A stretch of DNA of 64,000 nucleotides from Allobosea robiniae (GTDB lineage Bacteria > Pseudomonadota > Alphaproteobacteria > Rhizobiales > Beijerinckiaceae), in assembly GCF_900102525.1 (NCBI RefSeq), contig NZ_FNBZ01000003.1, positions 434,001 through 498,000 on the forward strand. Direction: 5' to 3'. Positions 30,550 to 39,213 of the stretch are shown here, piece by piece. Position numbers and translations under genes: made by a program. The number at the start of each line of letters is the position of its first letter. Within the stretch, counting starts at the first letter, position 1. Below the pieces are notes generated by a model. It was not told where the DNA came from. It saw only the letters and a program-made list of their open reading frames with translations, and made no database searches.

Positions 30550-32411
30550 CACGCCGCCGCCGGGGGATCGGCCGGTGGGTCTTCCGCCGACCCGGTGGCG
30601 GATGGTCTCGGAGTCGGCAACAAGGCGATCACCCCGGGCGTTGCTGCGTCGGGGGGAGCATCCGGCTCGGCCGGCGCGGGCTTGGCGCCGTCGGCGAGAT
30701 TCTGGCAAAGCGACAGCATGGCACGGGCGATCTCGGCCTCGCCCATGATCGTCAGCGTCGCCCCGCATTTGGTGAGATGCGCGACCTCGGCGTCGGAATG
30801 GGCGCGGGCGACGATCGGCAAGGCCGGGTTCTCGGCACGGGCCTGCTCGCAGACCTGCCCGGCCTCGAAGCTGCCGGGGATGGCGACGAAGAGGCGCACG
30901 GCCCGGCCGACCGCGGCGGCGGCCAGCACCTCGGGGTCGGCGGCGTTGCCGACGAGGAGCTCCGCACCGTCGCGCTTGGCGGTCGCGACCGCGTCGGGAT
31001 TGTCCTCGATGACCAGGAGCTTCGCGCCCTGCGAGAGCAGGCCGGCGCCGAGCAGGCTGCCGACGCGGCCATAGCCGACGACGACGATATGGCTGTCGAG
31101 GTCGGTCGGGGTGATGTCGCGTTCCGGCTGGGGGGCGGGCTGCGGCTCGGGGGCCGCAGCGGTCTCGGCCTCCGGGGAAGCTGCAGGCTTCGGCTTCGCG
31201 GCCGGGGCCTCCGGCGCCAGGCGCTCCGCCAGGGCGAACATCACCGGGTTGAGCAGGATCGACAGGATCGCGCCGGCGAGGATCAGGTCGCGCCCCTGCG
31301 CCGGCAGGATGCCCAGCGCCGTGCCGAGGCCGGCGAGGATGAAGGAGAACTCGCCGATCTGGGCGAGCGAGGCCGAGATGGTCAGGGCGGAGGTCTGGGG
31401 GCGGCCGAAGGCGCGCATGATCAGCCAGGCCGCGACGGACTTGCCAATCAGGATGATGGCGAGTGTGCCGATCAGCGGCCCCGGTGCCCGCAGGAGGATG
31501 CCGGGGTCGAAGAGCATGCCGACCGAGACGAAGAACAGCACCGCGAAGGCGTCGCGCAGCGGCAGCGTCTCCTCGGCCGCGCGCTGCGAGAGCGGCGATT
31601 CCGACAGGATCATGCCGGCGAAGAAGGCGCCGAGCGCGAAGGAGACCCCGAACAGGGTCGCAGCCGCATAGGCGACGCCGAGCGCGACCGCGAGAACCGC
31701 AAGCCGGAACAGCTCGCGCGAGCCGGTATGCGCGACCCAGTGCAGCACCCAGGGAATGACGCGCCGGCCGATGACGAGCATGAAGGCGAGGAAGCCGACC
31801 AGCTTGGCGAAGGTCAGGCCAAGCACGCCCCAGACGCCGAGATCGAAGCGGGTCGCGAGCGGGGCGCTGCCGCCGGACGACGAGCCGTTGATGATCTCCG
31901 CCACCACCGGCAGCAGCACCAGCGCCAGAACCATGGCGATGTCCTCGACGATCAGCCAGCCGACGGCGATGCGGCCACGCTCGGTCTGGACCAGTCGCCG
32001 CTCCTGCAGCGAGCGCAGCAGGACGACCGTCGAGGCGGTCGACAGTGCGAGGCCGAAGACAATGCCCGAAAACCAGTTCCAGCCAAGCAGCGTGCCGAGC
32101 CCGAGTCCGAGCAGCGTCGCGATGCCGATCTGGACGACGGCGCCGGGCACGGCGATCGCCTTCACCGAGAGCAGGTCCTTCAGGGAGAAATGCAGGCCGA
32201 CGCCGAACATCAGCAGGATGACGCCGATCTCGGCCAGCTCGTTGGCGAGGTTCTGATCACCGACGAAGCCCGGCGTGAACGGGCCGGCGGCGACACCGGC
32301 GAGGAGATAGCCGACGAGAGGGGAGATCCGCAGTCTGTGGGCGATTGATCCGAAGACGAAAGCAAGGCCGAGGCCCGCGACAACGATGGCGATCAGCGGG
32401 CCGTGATGCAT
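30549..32411 (-). CDS. Monovalent cation:proton antiporter-2 (Kef/YbaL type)
   Basis: The 620-residue protein has an N-terminal Na+/H+ exchanger domain with about 12 helices (from VVAGLGLAFVFGSIAHRL to LAGAILSILLNPVMF). An Ala/Pro/Glu-rich linker follows at about 405-435, then a TrkA-N Rossmann domain with GYGRVGSLLGAGLL. Kef-type proteins couple K+ efflux to proton entry, while YbaL is less well defined; the domain order alone does not separate them. A short Ala/Pro-rich C-terminal tail replaces any TrkA-C domain. Confidence 0.9.
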   Translation of the reverse strand: MHHGPLIAIVVAGLGLAFVFGSIAHRLRISPLVGYLLAGVAAGPFTPGFVGDQNLANELAEIGVILLMFGVGLHFSLKDLLSVKAIAVPGAVVQIGIATLLGLGLGTLLGWNWFSGIVFGLALSTASTVVLLRSLQERRLVQTERGRIAVGWLIVEDIAMVLALVLLPVVAEIINGSSSGGSAPLATRFDLGVWGVLGLTFAKLVGFLAFMLVIGRRVIPWVLHWVAHTGSRELFRLAVLAVALGVAYAAATLFGVSFALGAFFAGMILSESPLSQRAAEETLPLRDAFAVLFFVSVGMLFDPGILLRAPGPLIGTLAIILIGKSVAAWLIMRAFGRPQTSALTISASLAQIGEFSFILAGLGTALGILPAQGRDLILAGAILSILLNPVMFALAERLAPEAPAAKPKPAASPEAETAAAPEPQPAPQPERDITPTDLDSHIVVVGYGRVGSLLGAGLLSQGAKLLVIEDNPDAVATAKRDGAELLVGNAADPEVLAAAAVGRAVRLFVAIPGSFEAGQVCEQARAENPALPIVARAHSDAEVAHLTKCGATLTIMGEAEIARAMLSLCQNLADGAKPAPAEPDAPPDAATPGVIALLPTPRPSATGSAEDPPADPPAAA

Positions 32412-32584
32412 GGCTCTCCCGAATCCGAAAGGTCAAGAAATCAAGATTGTTTGAACATTCGGAGCATGGGGTTTCGAGGCAGGGATTTCAACCGAAAGGC
32501 GTACGACTTTTCGGGCTTCGCTGCCGAAATTCCGGGCTGTTCGGATGGGGTGCGGCAGCGGGAGGGCTCGAAGGCGCAGATGCC

Positions 32585-32905
32585 TCAGGCCTTCGGCTTC
32601 TCCAGCAGGATCTGGCCCTGCTTCTCGACGCCGATCTTGAGCTTCTCGGCGAACATCGCGAGCATCCAGGGCAGGCTCACCTCGACGCGGATCAGGCGGT
32701 CCTCGACCTCGACGCGGCCATGGACGGTCTGGCCGAGCGCGCCGACACCGAAATGCAGGGCATCGCCCTCCCAGCGTTCCTCGACCAGCTGCATCCTGAC
32801 CATGCCGAGCCGGTCGCGGATCTTGTCGACGCCGCCGCGCAGGCGCGCCAGCGCGGCGTCCCGGCCGAGATCATGCGAGATGGTGATGGAAACGGGTTTG
32901 CCCAT
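32585..32905 (-). CDS. Polyhydroxyalkanoic acid system family protein
   Basis: The 106-residue protein resembles the PHA_gran_rgn family. It starts KPVSITISHDLGRDAALARL and contains LVEERWEGDALHFGVGALGQ and VSLPWMLAMFAEKLK, all characteristic. Members are linked to polyhydroxyalkanoate granules, though some species with the gene lack clear PHA roles. It lies between two unrelated genes, but bdhA and a patatin lipase about 3-5 kb away give a broader PHB theme. There is no signal peptide. Confidence 0.82.
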   Translation of the reverse strand: MGKPVSITISHDLGRDAALARLRGGVDKIRDRLGMVRMQLVEERWEGDALHFGVGALGQTVHGRVEVEDRLIRVEVSLPWMLAMFAEKLKIGVEKQGQILLEKPKA

Positions 32906-33039
32906 GACTGCTCATCGGAAAGGGAGGAGGGTTCTACATGGCAATGATACGGGCGCATTTCCAGCGCAGCGAACAATGAGACCCGGCAGCGGACATCTGC
33001 TAACGGGACGGCGCAAGATCGAAACCGGCAAGGCCTGTC

Positions 33040-33417
33040 ATGCTCGAACGAGCGAAGCAATGGGCGCGCCTGCTCAAGCGGGATGTGCTCGCCCTGTGGA
33101 TCGCGGCCCGTGACAGCCGGACGCCGTGGTATGCGAAGCTCGCGGCGGGCGCAGTCGCCGCCTATGCCCTCAGCCCCATCGACCTCATCCCGGATTTCAT
33201 CCCGATCCTGGGCTATCTCGACGACCTGCTCATCGTGCCGCTCGGCATCCTGCTGGTCGTGAAGCTCATTCCCCCCGGTCTGATGGCCGAATACCGGGCG
33301 ATGGCGGCCGGGCAGGCGAAGCAGGCGAGCTATGGCGGCATGGCCGCGATCCTGGCGATCTGGATTGGAGCCGGGGCTGCGCTGCTCTGGTGGCTCTGGC
33401 CGGCTGGATCATTCTGA
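33040..33417 (+). CDS. YkvA family protein (DUF1232)
   Basis: The 125-residue membrane protein carries the DUF1232 core [20 protein letters not shown], which is the defining motif of the family, at about residues 44-65. Hydrophobic stretches follow it ([15 protein letters not shown]) and a C-terminal helix ([18 protein letters not shown]). The N-terminal 30 residues are basic and amphipathic. The function is unknown. ATG at 33040; upstream CGGCAAGGC is a weak site. Confidence 0.85.
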   Translation: MLERAKQWARLLKRDVLALWIAARDSRTPWYAKLAAGAVAAYALSPIDLIPDFIPILGYLDDLLIVPLGILLVVKLIPPGLMAEYRAMAAGQAKQASYGGMAAILAIWIGAGAALLWWLWPAGSF

Positions 33418-33437
33418 GTATCGGCGGCCACGCATGG

Positions 33438-33460
33438 AAAAGCCCGCCGAAGGGGCGGGC
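33438..33460 (-). terminator. Terminator for the small minus-strand gene at 33506
   Basis: GCCCGCC (33442-33448) pairs with GGCGGGC (33454-33460). Read on the minus strand the stem is followed by TTTT, the form of a short Rho-independent terminator. It lies 46 bases past the stop of the minus-strand gene and 20 bases past the DUF1232 stop on the other strand. Confidence 0.7.
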
Positions 33461-33505
33461 CTGGTTGTCCATCGCTTGTGCCGGATCATCCGGCCGTCAT
33501 CCGCC

Positions 33506-33715
33506 TCAATCGCGTTCGCTCAGGCGCTTCTGGCCGGTCTGAGTGACCCGCCAGATAGCGCCGTCGGCTTCGACGAGGCCACGATCCTGCAGGGAATGCA
33601 GCATCGTCTCGTCGAAAATGAAGTGGCGGGTCTCCTCCTCGATGCTCTCCAGTGCGATCCATTCGGGATCGGAGAGAACGAACGGGTGAGCGATCTGGAG
33701 GTGCTGAACATGCAT
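33506..33715 (-). CDS. Small hypothetical protein
   Basis: I do not recognise this 69-residue protein. It begins MHVQHLQIAHPFVLSDPEWI and continues with a predicted winged-helix-like pattern, HFIFDETMLHSLQDRGLV and IWRVTQTGQKRLSE, suggestive of a small DNA-binding fold. The start at 33715 was chosen because AAGGAGA lies 7 bases upstream of it; an in-frame ATG at 33766 would add 17 residues but lacks such a site. A terminator follows on the same strand, which supports it being a real gene. Confidence 0.6.
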   Translation of the reverse strand: MHVQHLQIAHPFVLSDPEWIALESIEEETRHFIFDETMLHSLQDRGLVEADGAIWRVTQTGQKRLSERD

Positions 33716-33890
33716 GCGCGTCTCCTTCTCGTTGAATGCCCCTGTTCTCGGGTCAATCGCATTCAATCATGACGCGGTCGTGGCCGAAGCGGCGGCGAAT
33801 CGTGGCCCGGTTGTTTTGTCGCGGTCTGGAACCCGGCCGCTCCCGCTTCGTTCTCTGGCCATGACCCCTTCCAAGAACGGAGAGACCGCC

Positions 33891-34553
33891 ATGGCGATCA
33901 GCAACAGTTTCCCGCCCGATGTTCCGAAAGCCGTCGACGAGGCCGGCGAGGCCGTGGGAGCCAGCGTGAGCAGCCTGCGCGGCAAGGCGGCCGATCTCGC
34001 GGGCAAGGCCGGGGAGACCGTCAAGGATCATTACGAGCGAGCCAAGGATGCGTGGGACGAGGCCGAGCCGCTCGAGGCGGTCCGCGGCGGCGGGCAGGCC
34101 GTGGTGCAGAGCGTCGAGCGTCACCCGCTCGCGGCGCTTGGTCTGGGTGTGGCCGGCATCGGCCTCGTCGCCTGGGCGATGTTGCGCAGTCAGCCTTCGT
34201 CGGGTTGGGAGCGCTATCAGCCTGACTATGGGCGCTGGCGCGGCTGGCTCCAGGATTACGGCTCCGATGCGGCCGATGCCGGCAATCGGGCCTTGAAATC
34301 GGGCGGCAGCTGGCTGCGCTCGCATCGCGATGTCGCTGATGATTATGCCGGCCGCGCCGGCGACTATGCGGCGATGGCCCGCGACTATGCAGACAGGGGT
34401 GGGCGCATGCTGGCGAAGCGGGCCGAACGCGAGCCGATGGCGGTCGTCGTCGGGCTCGGGCTCGCGGCCTATGTGATCGGCTCGCTCCTGAGCTCGGCTT
34501 CGTCCAGCGAGCCGGCAGCCGCACCTGCCCGCAAGCGGGCCGCCCGGCGCTGA
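33891..34553 (+). CDS. Membrane-anchored protein with two ElaB/YqjD-like anchors
   Basis: The 220-residue protein has an amphipathic Ala-rich N-terminal helix (about 10-65) and a hydrophobic segment at about 78-97 (HPLAALGLGVAGIGLVAWAM). An aromatic/Gly linker with repeated DY and DYA units follows (RAGDYAAMARDYADRGGRML), then a second hydrophobic segment near 185-208 (EREPMAVVVGLGLAAYVIGS) and a basic tail. Both hydrophobic parts resemble the C-terminal anchor of ElaB/YqjD (DUF883) proteins, which tether ribosomes or other parts to the membrane. The ATG at 33891 has GGAGAG upstream. Confidence 0.65.
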   Translation: MAISNSFPPDVPKAVDEAGEAVGASVSSLRGKAADLAGKAGETVKDHYERAKDAWDEAEPLEAVRGGGQAVVQSVERHPLAALGLGVAGIGLVAWAMLRSQPSSGWERYQPDYGRWRGWLQDYGSDAADAGNRALKSGGSWLRSHRDVADDYAGRAGDYAAMARDYADRGGRMLAKRAEREPMAVVVGLGLAAYVIGSLLSSASSSEPAAAPARKRAARR

Positions 34554-34567
34554 CGGCCGACAAAAAA

Positions 34568-34594
34568 GCCCTGCGGCGCGAAACGCCGCAGGGC
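34568..34594 (-). terminator. Terminator for the lipoprotein gene at 34639
   Basis: GCCCTGCGGCG (34568-34578) pairs with CGCCGCAGGGC (34584-34594) around a CGAAA loop. Six As at 34562-34567 form the U-run on the minus strand, so this stops the minus-strand lipoprotein gene. Its loop-stem also lies 14 bases past the end of the plus-strand membrane protein gene. Confidence 0.9.
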
Positions 34595-34638
34595 TCGAAG
34601 ATGTGACGGGGTGCCTTCCGAAGAGGGCGCCCGCTATC

Positions 34639-34938
34639 TTACCACCAGTAGCCGCGGCGGCCGTAGTAGCCACGGCCGTAATAGGAGCGGTTGTCGGCGG
34701 CGATCAGCGCACCACCGACGACGCCGGCCGCGACGCCAGCCGCGACAGCCGAGCCGGCTTCGTTCGAGGCGCGGCGGTTCTCGACGTAATTCGCCGAGCG
34801 GCACTTCTGGTAGGCGCGGGTGCCGGGGCGGAAGCCCTGGGCCTCACAGGTCACTTCGGCGTCGGCCATGGACTCCTGCGCGGTCTGACAACCAGCGAGA
34901 AGAGCGGCCATGGCGCCAACGATCAGAATGCTACGCAT
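34639..34938 (-). CDS. Small glycine/tyrosine-rich lipoprotein
   Basis: The 99-residue protein has a lipoprotein signal with lipobox LLAGC (cysteine 17). The mature part has two further cysteines (EVTCEAQGFRPGTRAYQKCR), a hydrophobic GSAVAAGVAAGVVGGALIA stretch, and a Tyr/Gly/Arg-rich tail ending RGYYGRRGYWW. I do not recognise a named family. It is probably anchored to a membrane with the hydrophobic stretch folding as a glycine-zipper. The gene has its own terminator. Confidence 0.75.
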   Translation of the reverse strand: MRSILIVGAMAALLAGCQTAQESMADAEVTCEAQGFRPGTRAYQKCRSANYVENRRASNEAGSAVAAGVAAGVVGGALIAADNRSYYGRGYYGRRGYWW

Positions 34939-35195
34939 ATTTTATCCCTTTTCAGCCTCCCATTGGCCTGAGGTGGACTTAAGAGCAGCTCGGTCTGCAG
35001 GTCAAGAATGACGCGGGCTTTGCGTTAAAGTTCGCAGCGTCAAATCGCGACAATTCCGCTGGAATTGCGACAGTTTGGCGGAGTCGCCGGCGATGCAGGG
35101 CGCGCCGGAGCGGTTTCATGCGGGCTCAGGCTTGCATTTGTGCCGAAGCGGGCGAACATGGGCGCAGACCCGATCAGCCCAGTCCGGACGTGACG

Positions 35196-35504
35196 ATGCC
35201 CCGCTTTTTCATCCTTCTGCCGGCCCTGCTGCTTGGCGCCTGCGCCTATCACACCTCGCGCAGCAGCATCGTGGTCGTGACCGATGCGAAGAGTGTTGTG
35301 GAGAATTGCGCGAGGCTCGGCGAAGTCGACGGGCAGGACAGCTCCCAGGTCATCATGCCGCTCGACAAGACGCGCGATTCGGTGATCACGCGCCTGAAGA
35401 TTGCCGCGGCGGAGCTGGGGGGGACGCATGTCCTCGCCAACGCTGCCGATATCAAATGGAAGGGCCCGGACACCAAGGGCGCCGTCTACAAGTGCAATCC
35501 CTGA
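35196..35504 (+). CDS. Small lipoprotein, DUF4156-like
   Basis: The 102-residue protein starts MPRFFILLPALLLGACAYHT, a lipoprotein signal with lipobox LLGAC (cysteine 16). The mature part has a CARLGEVDGQDSSQ segment and ends YKCNP; it holds LGGTHVLANAADIKW, similar to the DUF4156/RcsF-like lipoproteins where two cysteines pair. The ATG at 35196 was chosen over a GTG two codons upstream because the signal peptide fits it. Neither strand of the 257 bases upstream holds another supported gene. Confidence 0.7.
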   Translation: MPRFFILLPALLLGACAYHTSRSSIVVVTDAKSVVENCARLGEVDGQDSSQVIMPLDKTRDSVITRLKIAAAELGGTHVLANAADIKWKGPDTKGAVYKCNP

Positions 35505-35550
35505 GACGCGAGCGAGCCACGCCGCCGTCAGCTGATCCGGCTGGCGTCGG

Positions 35551-36348
35551 TCAGCCCTTCAGCAGCCATTCGTGCTCGGCGGCGTTGTGGAATTTCCAGG
35601 TCCGCTGCGGGCCGGCCATAACGTTGAGATAATAGAGATCGTAGCCGTGGCAGGTGGCGCAGGGATGATAGCCCTTCGGCACCAGCACGACGTCGCCATC
35701 CTCGATCGCCATCGCCTCGTCCAGGCTGCGGTCGTCGGTGTAGACGCGCTGGAAGCCAAAACCCTGCGGCGGGTTGAGGCGGTGATAGTACGTCTCTTCC
35801 AGATGGGATTCGCGCGGCAGGTCGTCCCGGTCGTGCTTGTGCGGCGGGTAGCTCGACGTGTTGCCGGCCGGCGTGATGACCTCGACCACGAGCAATGAAT
35901 CCGCCGGCTCGTTCTCGGGCAGGATATTGGTGACGTGGCGGGTGTTGGAGCCCTTGCCGCGGATCTCCTGGCCGAGATCGTCCGGCCCGATGACGCGGAC
36001 GGGCAAGCCGCCCTTGAGGCCAGGCGCCGTGCAGACAGCGAGTTCGAGATCGGTCGTCGCGGTGACGGACCAATCGGAACCTTCCGGCAGATAGACCGAC
36101 CAGGGCTTGCCCTCGAACGGGCTCATGCGGCTGCCGAGCTCGCCCAGGTTTTCGCCGCCGCCCGTGGCCTTGCCCTTGCCGGTGACGAAGACGAGGCAGG
36201 TCTCGCGATCGCCGGTCGCGGCCGAGACGGTCTCGCCCGGCTTCAGGCGATGCAGGTCGAAGCCGACATAGGTCCAGCTGGCGCTTTCCGGCGTGACATG
36301 GGTAACGCGGCCGCTCTTGCCCTGCGGCTTGACCTTGAGATGGGACAT
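35551..36348 (-). CDS. iolB: 5-deoxy-glucuronate isomerase
   Basis: The 265-residue cupin-type enzyme converts 5-deoxy-D-glucuronate to 5-dehydro-2-deoxy-D-gluconate in inositol breakdown. The metal site is in the SSYPPHKHDRDD segment, with the LEETYYHRLNPPQGFGFQRV region and a further His in YHPCATCHGYDLYYLN. It is the last gene of the iol operon, 25 bases after iolE. The ATG at 36348 was chosen; longer readings run into iolE out of frame. Family length is about 265-275. Confidence 0.95.
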   Translation of the reverse strand: MSHLKVKPQGKSGRVTHVTPESASWTYVGFDLHRLKPGETVSAATGDRETCLVFVTGKGKATGGGENLGELGSRMSPFEGKPWSVYLPEGSDWSVTATTDLELAVCTAPGLKGGLPVRVIGPDDLGQEIRGKGSNTRHVTNILPENEPADSLLVVEVITPAGNTSSYPPHKHDRDDLPRESHLEETYYHRLNPPQGFGFQRVYTDDRSLDEAMAIEDGDVVLVPKGYHPCATCHGYDLYYLNVMAGPQRTWKFHNAAEHEWLLKG

Positions 36349-36373
36349 CGGCTGTTTCCTATCTGTATGGCGA

Positions 36374-37258
36374 TCAAGCCAGCCCGGCTTCCCTGATGAA
36401 GCGGGTGAGATTGGCGTGGCCGAGCTTCGCATAGGTCGCGGGCTCCGCCTTCTTCGGGTCCTGCTCGGCCTCGACCACGATCCAGCCGGAATAGCCCTGA
36501 AGCTCCCGGAGCACGCGGACATAATCGATCAGGCCATCGCCCGGCACGGTGTAGACGCCGGCGAGCACGGATTCGAGGAAGGACCAGTCCTCGCGATTGG
36601 AGCGCCACATCACGGCCTCGCGGATGTCCTTGCAGTGGACATGGTGGATGCGGGCCTTCCAGTGACGGGCAATGCGGGCGGGGTCGCCGCCGCCCCAGGT
36701 GGCGTGGCCGGTGTCGAGCAGCAGGCCCACGGTCGGGCTGGTGACACCCATGAACCGGTCGATCTCGGCCTCGGTCTGCACCACCGTGCCCATATGGTGG
36801 TGATAGACGAGCTGCAAACCGTATTCGGCCTTCAGGGCCTCGGCGAAATTGGTATAGCGCGCGCCGAAATCGTCCCAGCGGTTCTTCGGCAGGACGGGCC
36901 GGGCCGAGAGCGGCTTGGTGATGTCGGAATGGATCGCGTTCGAGGTCTCGGCCACGATCAGGACCGAGCAGCCCATGTCGCGCAGCAGCGTCGCATGAGC
37001 CTTCACCGCCACCATCTCGGCGGCGACGTCGCGGTCGAGCAGCTCGGTCGAGTACCAGCCGGAAACCAGAGCGTGGCCATGGGCGTCGAGGATCGGCTTC
37101 AACTTCGCCGCCTCGCGCGGGAACTTGTTGCCGAGCTCCATGCCGGTGAAGCCGGCTTCGCGGGCTTCCGTCAGGCAGGTTTCGAGCGGGATGTCGCCGC
37201 CGATCTCCAGCATGTCGTCATTCGACCAGCCGATGGGGTTCGCGCCGATGCGGATCAT
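36374..37258 (-). CDS. iolE: Myo-inosose-2 dehydratase
   Basis: The 294-residue xylose-isomerase-like TIM barrel dehydrates 2-keto-myo-inositol to a trihydroxycyclohexane-dione. The start IRIGANPIGWSNDDMLEIGG is typical. Metal ligands should be the Glu of GMELGNKFP, Asp of LLLDTGHATWG, His in IHHVHCKDIR, and the C-terminal Glu in IVVEAEQDPKKA. iolD lies 31 bases upstream and iolB 25 bases downstream on the same strand. Confidence 0.95.
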   Translation of the reverse strand: MIRIGANPIGWSNDDMLEIGGDIPLETCLTEAREAGFTGMELGNKFPREAAKLKPILDAHGHALVSGWYSTELLDRDVAAEMVAVKAHATLLRDMGCSVLIVAETSNAIHSDITKPLSARPVLPKNRWDDFGARYTNFAEALKAEYGLQLVYHHHMGTVVQTEAEIDRFMGVTSPTVGLLLDTGHATWGGGDPARIARHWKARIHHVHCKDIREAVMWRSNREDWSFLESVLAGVYTVPGDGLIDYVRVLRELQGYSGWIVVEAEQDPKKAEPATYAKLGHANLTRFIREAGLA

Positions 37259-37289
37259 GTGTCGGGTCTTTCTCGCCTATGGGAACGGC

Positions 37290-39137
37290 TTAGTTGCCGA
37301 TGGTCTGACGCTTGCGTCGTTCGTCGTAATTCGCCCGTGCCGTGCGGACCTCGGCGCGCTCGCTGACCTCGGGCACCGCGACGTCCCACCAGGCGCCGCC
37401 GGAGCCGGTCGAGATCAGCGGGTCGGTGTCGATCACGACGACGGTCGTGCGGGTGTTTTCCTTGGCCTGCGTCAGAGCGGCTTCCAGCTCGGCGATCGAG
37501 GCGGCCTTCACCGCGATCGCGCCCATGCTGGCGGCGTGCTGGACGAAATCGATCTCCGGCAGCGTCTCGTGCCTGCTGTCCTTGAGCAGGTTGTTGAAGC
37601 TCTGGCCGCCGGTGGCCATCTGCAGGCGATTGATGCAGCCGAAGCCGCGATTGTCGAGCAGGACGATGGTGAGCTTGAGGCCGAGCATCACCGAGGTCGC
37701 GATCTCGGAATTGAGCATTAGGTAGGAGCCGTCGCCGACCATGACGACGACCTCCTTGTCGGGCCTCGCCATCTTGGCGCCGAGCCCACCGGCGATCTCG
37801 TAGCCCATGCAGGAGAAGCCGTATTCGGCATGGTAGGAGCCGGGCGCTCCCGCCTGCCAGAGCTTGTGCAGTTCACCAGGCAGGCCGCCAGCCGCATGAA
37901 GCAGGATGACGTCCGAACCCAGCGTGCGCTGGACCGCGCCGATGACCTGCGCGTCCGAGGGCAGGGCGGCATTGCTGGCAGCGGTCGCCTTGCCGGCTTC
38001 CTTGCGCCAATCGCCCTTGCCGGCCTTGGCGTTGTTGGTCCAGCTCTCCGGCGCCTTCCAATTGCCGATGGCCTCCGCCAGCTCGGCGAGACCCTCGCGG
38101 GCGTCGGCGACGAGGGGCAAGGCGCGATGCTTGCCGGCGTCGAAAGATTGGACGTTGAGGCCGATGATCGTCTTGCCGGCGGCGCCGAACAGGGCCCAGG
38201 AACCGGTGGTGAAATCCTGCAGGCGCGTGCCGATGGCGAGCACGAGATCGGCCTCGGCGGCAAGGCGATTGGCTGCGCCCGTGCCGGTGACACCGACGGC
38301 GGCCATGTTGAGGGCGTCGTCATCGGGCAGGGCGGATTTGCCGCCTTGCGTCTCGCAGACCGGAATGCCGGTTGCGGCCGAGAAGCGGGCGAGCTCGTCG
38401 CTGGCGCCGGAATAGAGCACGCCGCCGCCGGCGACGATCAGCGGTTTCTTCGCGGCCTTCAATGCCTCGGCTGCGGCTTTCAGTTCGGCCCGGTCGGCGC
38501 GCGGGCGGCGCGGCGTCCAGAGGCGCTCGGTGAAGAAGCTCTCGGGATAGTCATAGGCCTCGGCCTGCACGTCCTGGCAGAGCGCGAGCGTGACTGGGCC
38601 GCATTCGGCCGGATCGGTCAGCACCTGCATGGCGCGGGCGAGCGCCGGGATGATCTGCTCGGGCCGGGTGATGCGGTCGAAATAGCGCGAGACCGGCCGG
38701 AAGCAGTCGTTCGCCGAGACGGTGCCGTCACCGAAAGCCTCGACCTGCTGGAGGACCGGGTCGGGAATGCGGTTGGCGAAGACGTCACCCGGCAGCAGCA
38801 GAACCGGCAGGCGGTTGACATGGGCGAGCGCGGCGGCGGTGACGAGATTGGTCGCGCCGGGGCCGATCGAGGTCGTTGCGGCCATGAAACGGCGGCGCAT
38901 ATTCGCCTTGGCATAGGCGATGGCTGCATGGGCCATGGCCTGCTCGTTATGGGCGCGGAAAGTCGGCAGGCGTTCGCGTTCGTGCCAGAGCGCCTCGCCG
39001 AGGCCGGCGACATTGCCATGGCCGAAGATCGCCCAGACGCCACCGAAGATCGGCAGGCGCTGCCCGTCGATCTCGGTCATCTGGCGGCTGAGGAAGCGCG
39101 TCAGCGCCTGCGCCATGGTGAGGCGGACGGTGCTCAT
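37290..39137 (-). CDS. iolD: 3D-(3,5/4)-trihydroxycyclohexane-1,2-dione acylhydrolase
   Basis: The 615-residue ThDP enzyme hydrolyses the ring of the IolE product to 5-deoxy-glucuronate. It shows the catalytic glutamate region FRAHNEQAMAHAAIAYAK, the GPGATNLVTAAALAH segment and the ThDP motif MVGDGSYLMLNSEIA...LLDNRGFG. The start ATG at 39137 follows GGAGACAGG, and the family begins close to here; upstream frames run into a palindrome. It is separated from iolC by that 76-base palindromic spacer. Confidence 0.95.
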   Translation of the reverse strand: MSTVRLTMAQALTRFLSRQMTEIDGQRLPIFGGVWAIFGHGNVAGLGEALWHERERLPTFRAHNEQAMAHAAIAYAKANMRRRFMAATTSIGPGATNLVTAAALAHVNRLPVLLLPGDVFANRIPDPVLQQVEAFGDGTVSANDCFRPVSRYFDRITRPEQIIPALARAMQVLTDPAECGPVTLALCQDVQAEAYDYPESFFTERLWTPRRPRADRAELKAAAEALKAAKKPLIVAGGGVLYSGASDELARFSAATGIPVCETQGGKSALPDDDALNMAAVGVTGTGAANRLAAEADLVLAIGTRLQDFTTGSWALFGAAGKTIIGLNVQSFDAGKHRALPLVADAREGLAELAEAIGNWKAPESWTNNAKAGKGDWRKEAGKATAASNAALPSDAQVIGAVQRTLGSDVILLHAAGGLPGELHKLWQAGAPGSYHAEYGFSCMGYEIAGGLGAKMARPDKEVVVMVGDGSYLMLNSEIATSVMLGLKLTIVLLDNRGFGCINRLQMATGGQSFNNLLKDSRHETLPEIDFVQHAASMGAIAVKAASIAELEAALTQAKENTRTTVVVIDTDPLISTGSGGAWWDVAVPEVSERAEVRTARANYDERRKRQTIGN

Positions 39138-39166
39138 GATCCTGTCTCCGGTCGGGAGTCTTTTTA

Positions 39167-39212
39167 GCATCGGCTTGGTCCGAAAACCGGTTCCCACTTT
39201 TCGGGCCGATGC
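39167..39212. repeat. Palindromic element between iolC and iolD (GCATCGG family)
   Basis: GCATCGGC at 39167-39174 pairs with GCCGATGC at 39205-39212, and the inner CCGAAAA at 39180-39186 pairs with TTTTCGG at 39198-39204. The element lies directly after the iolC stop. Related copies lie at 60752-60797 and 63842-63887. Inside the operon it could lower expression of iolD relative to iolC or protect the message. Confidence 0.8.
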
Positions 39213-39213
39213 G

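Noticed and set aside
30777..32348. Plus-strand open frame across the Kef/YbaL gene
   Set aside because: The minus-strand product is a clear antiporter with TrkA-N motif; the plus-strand product has no recognisable fold.
34603..34982. Plus-strand frames over the small lipoprotein gene
   Set aside because: The minus-strand product has a clear lipoprotein signal and its own terminator; the plus-strand products do not resemble proteins.
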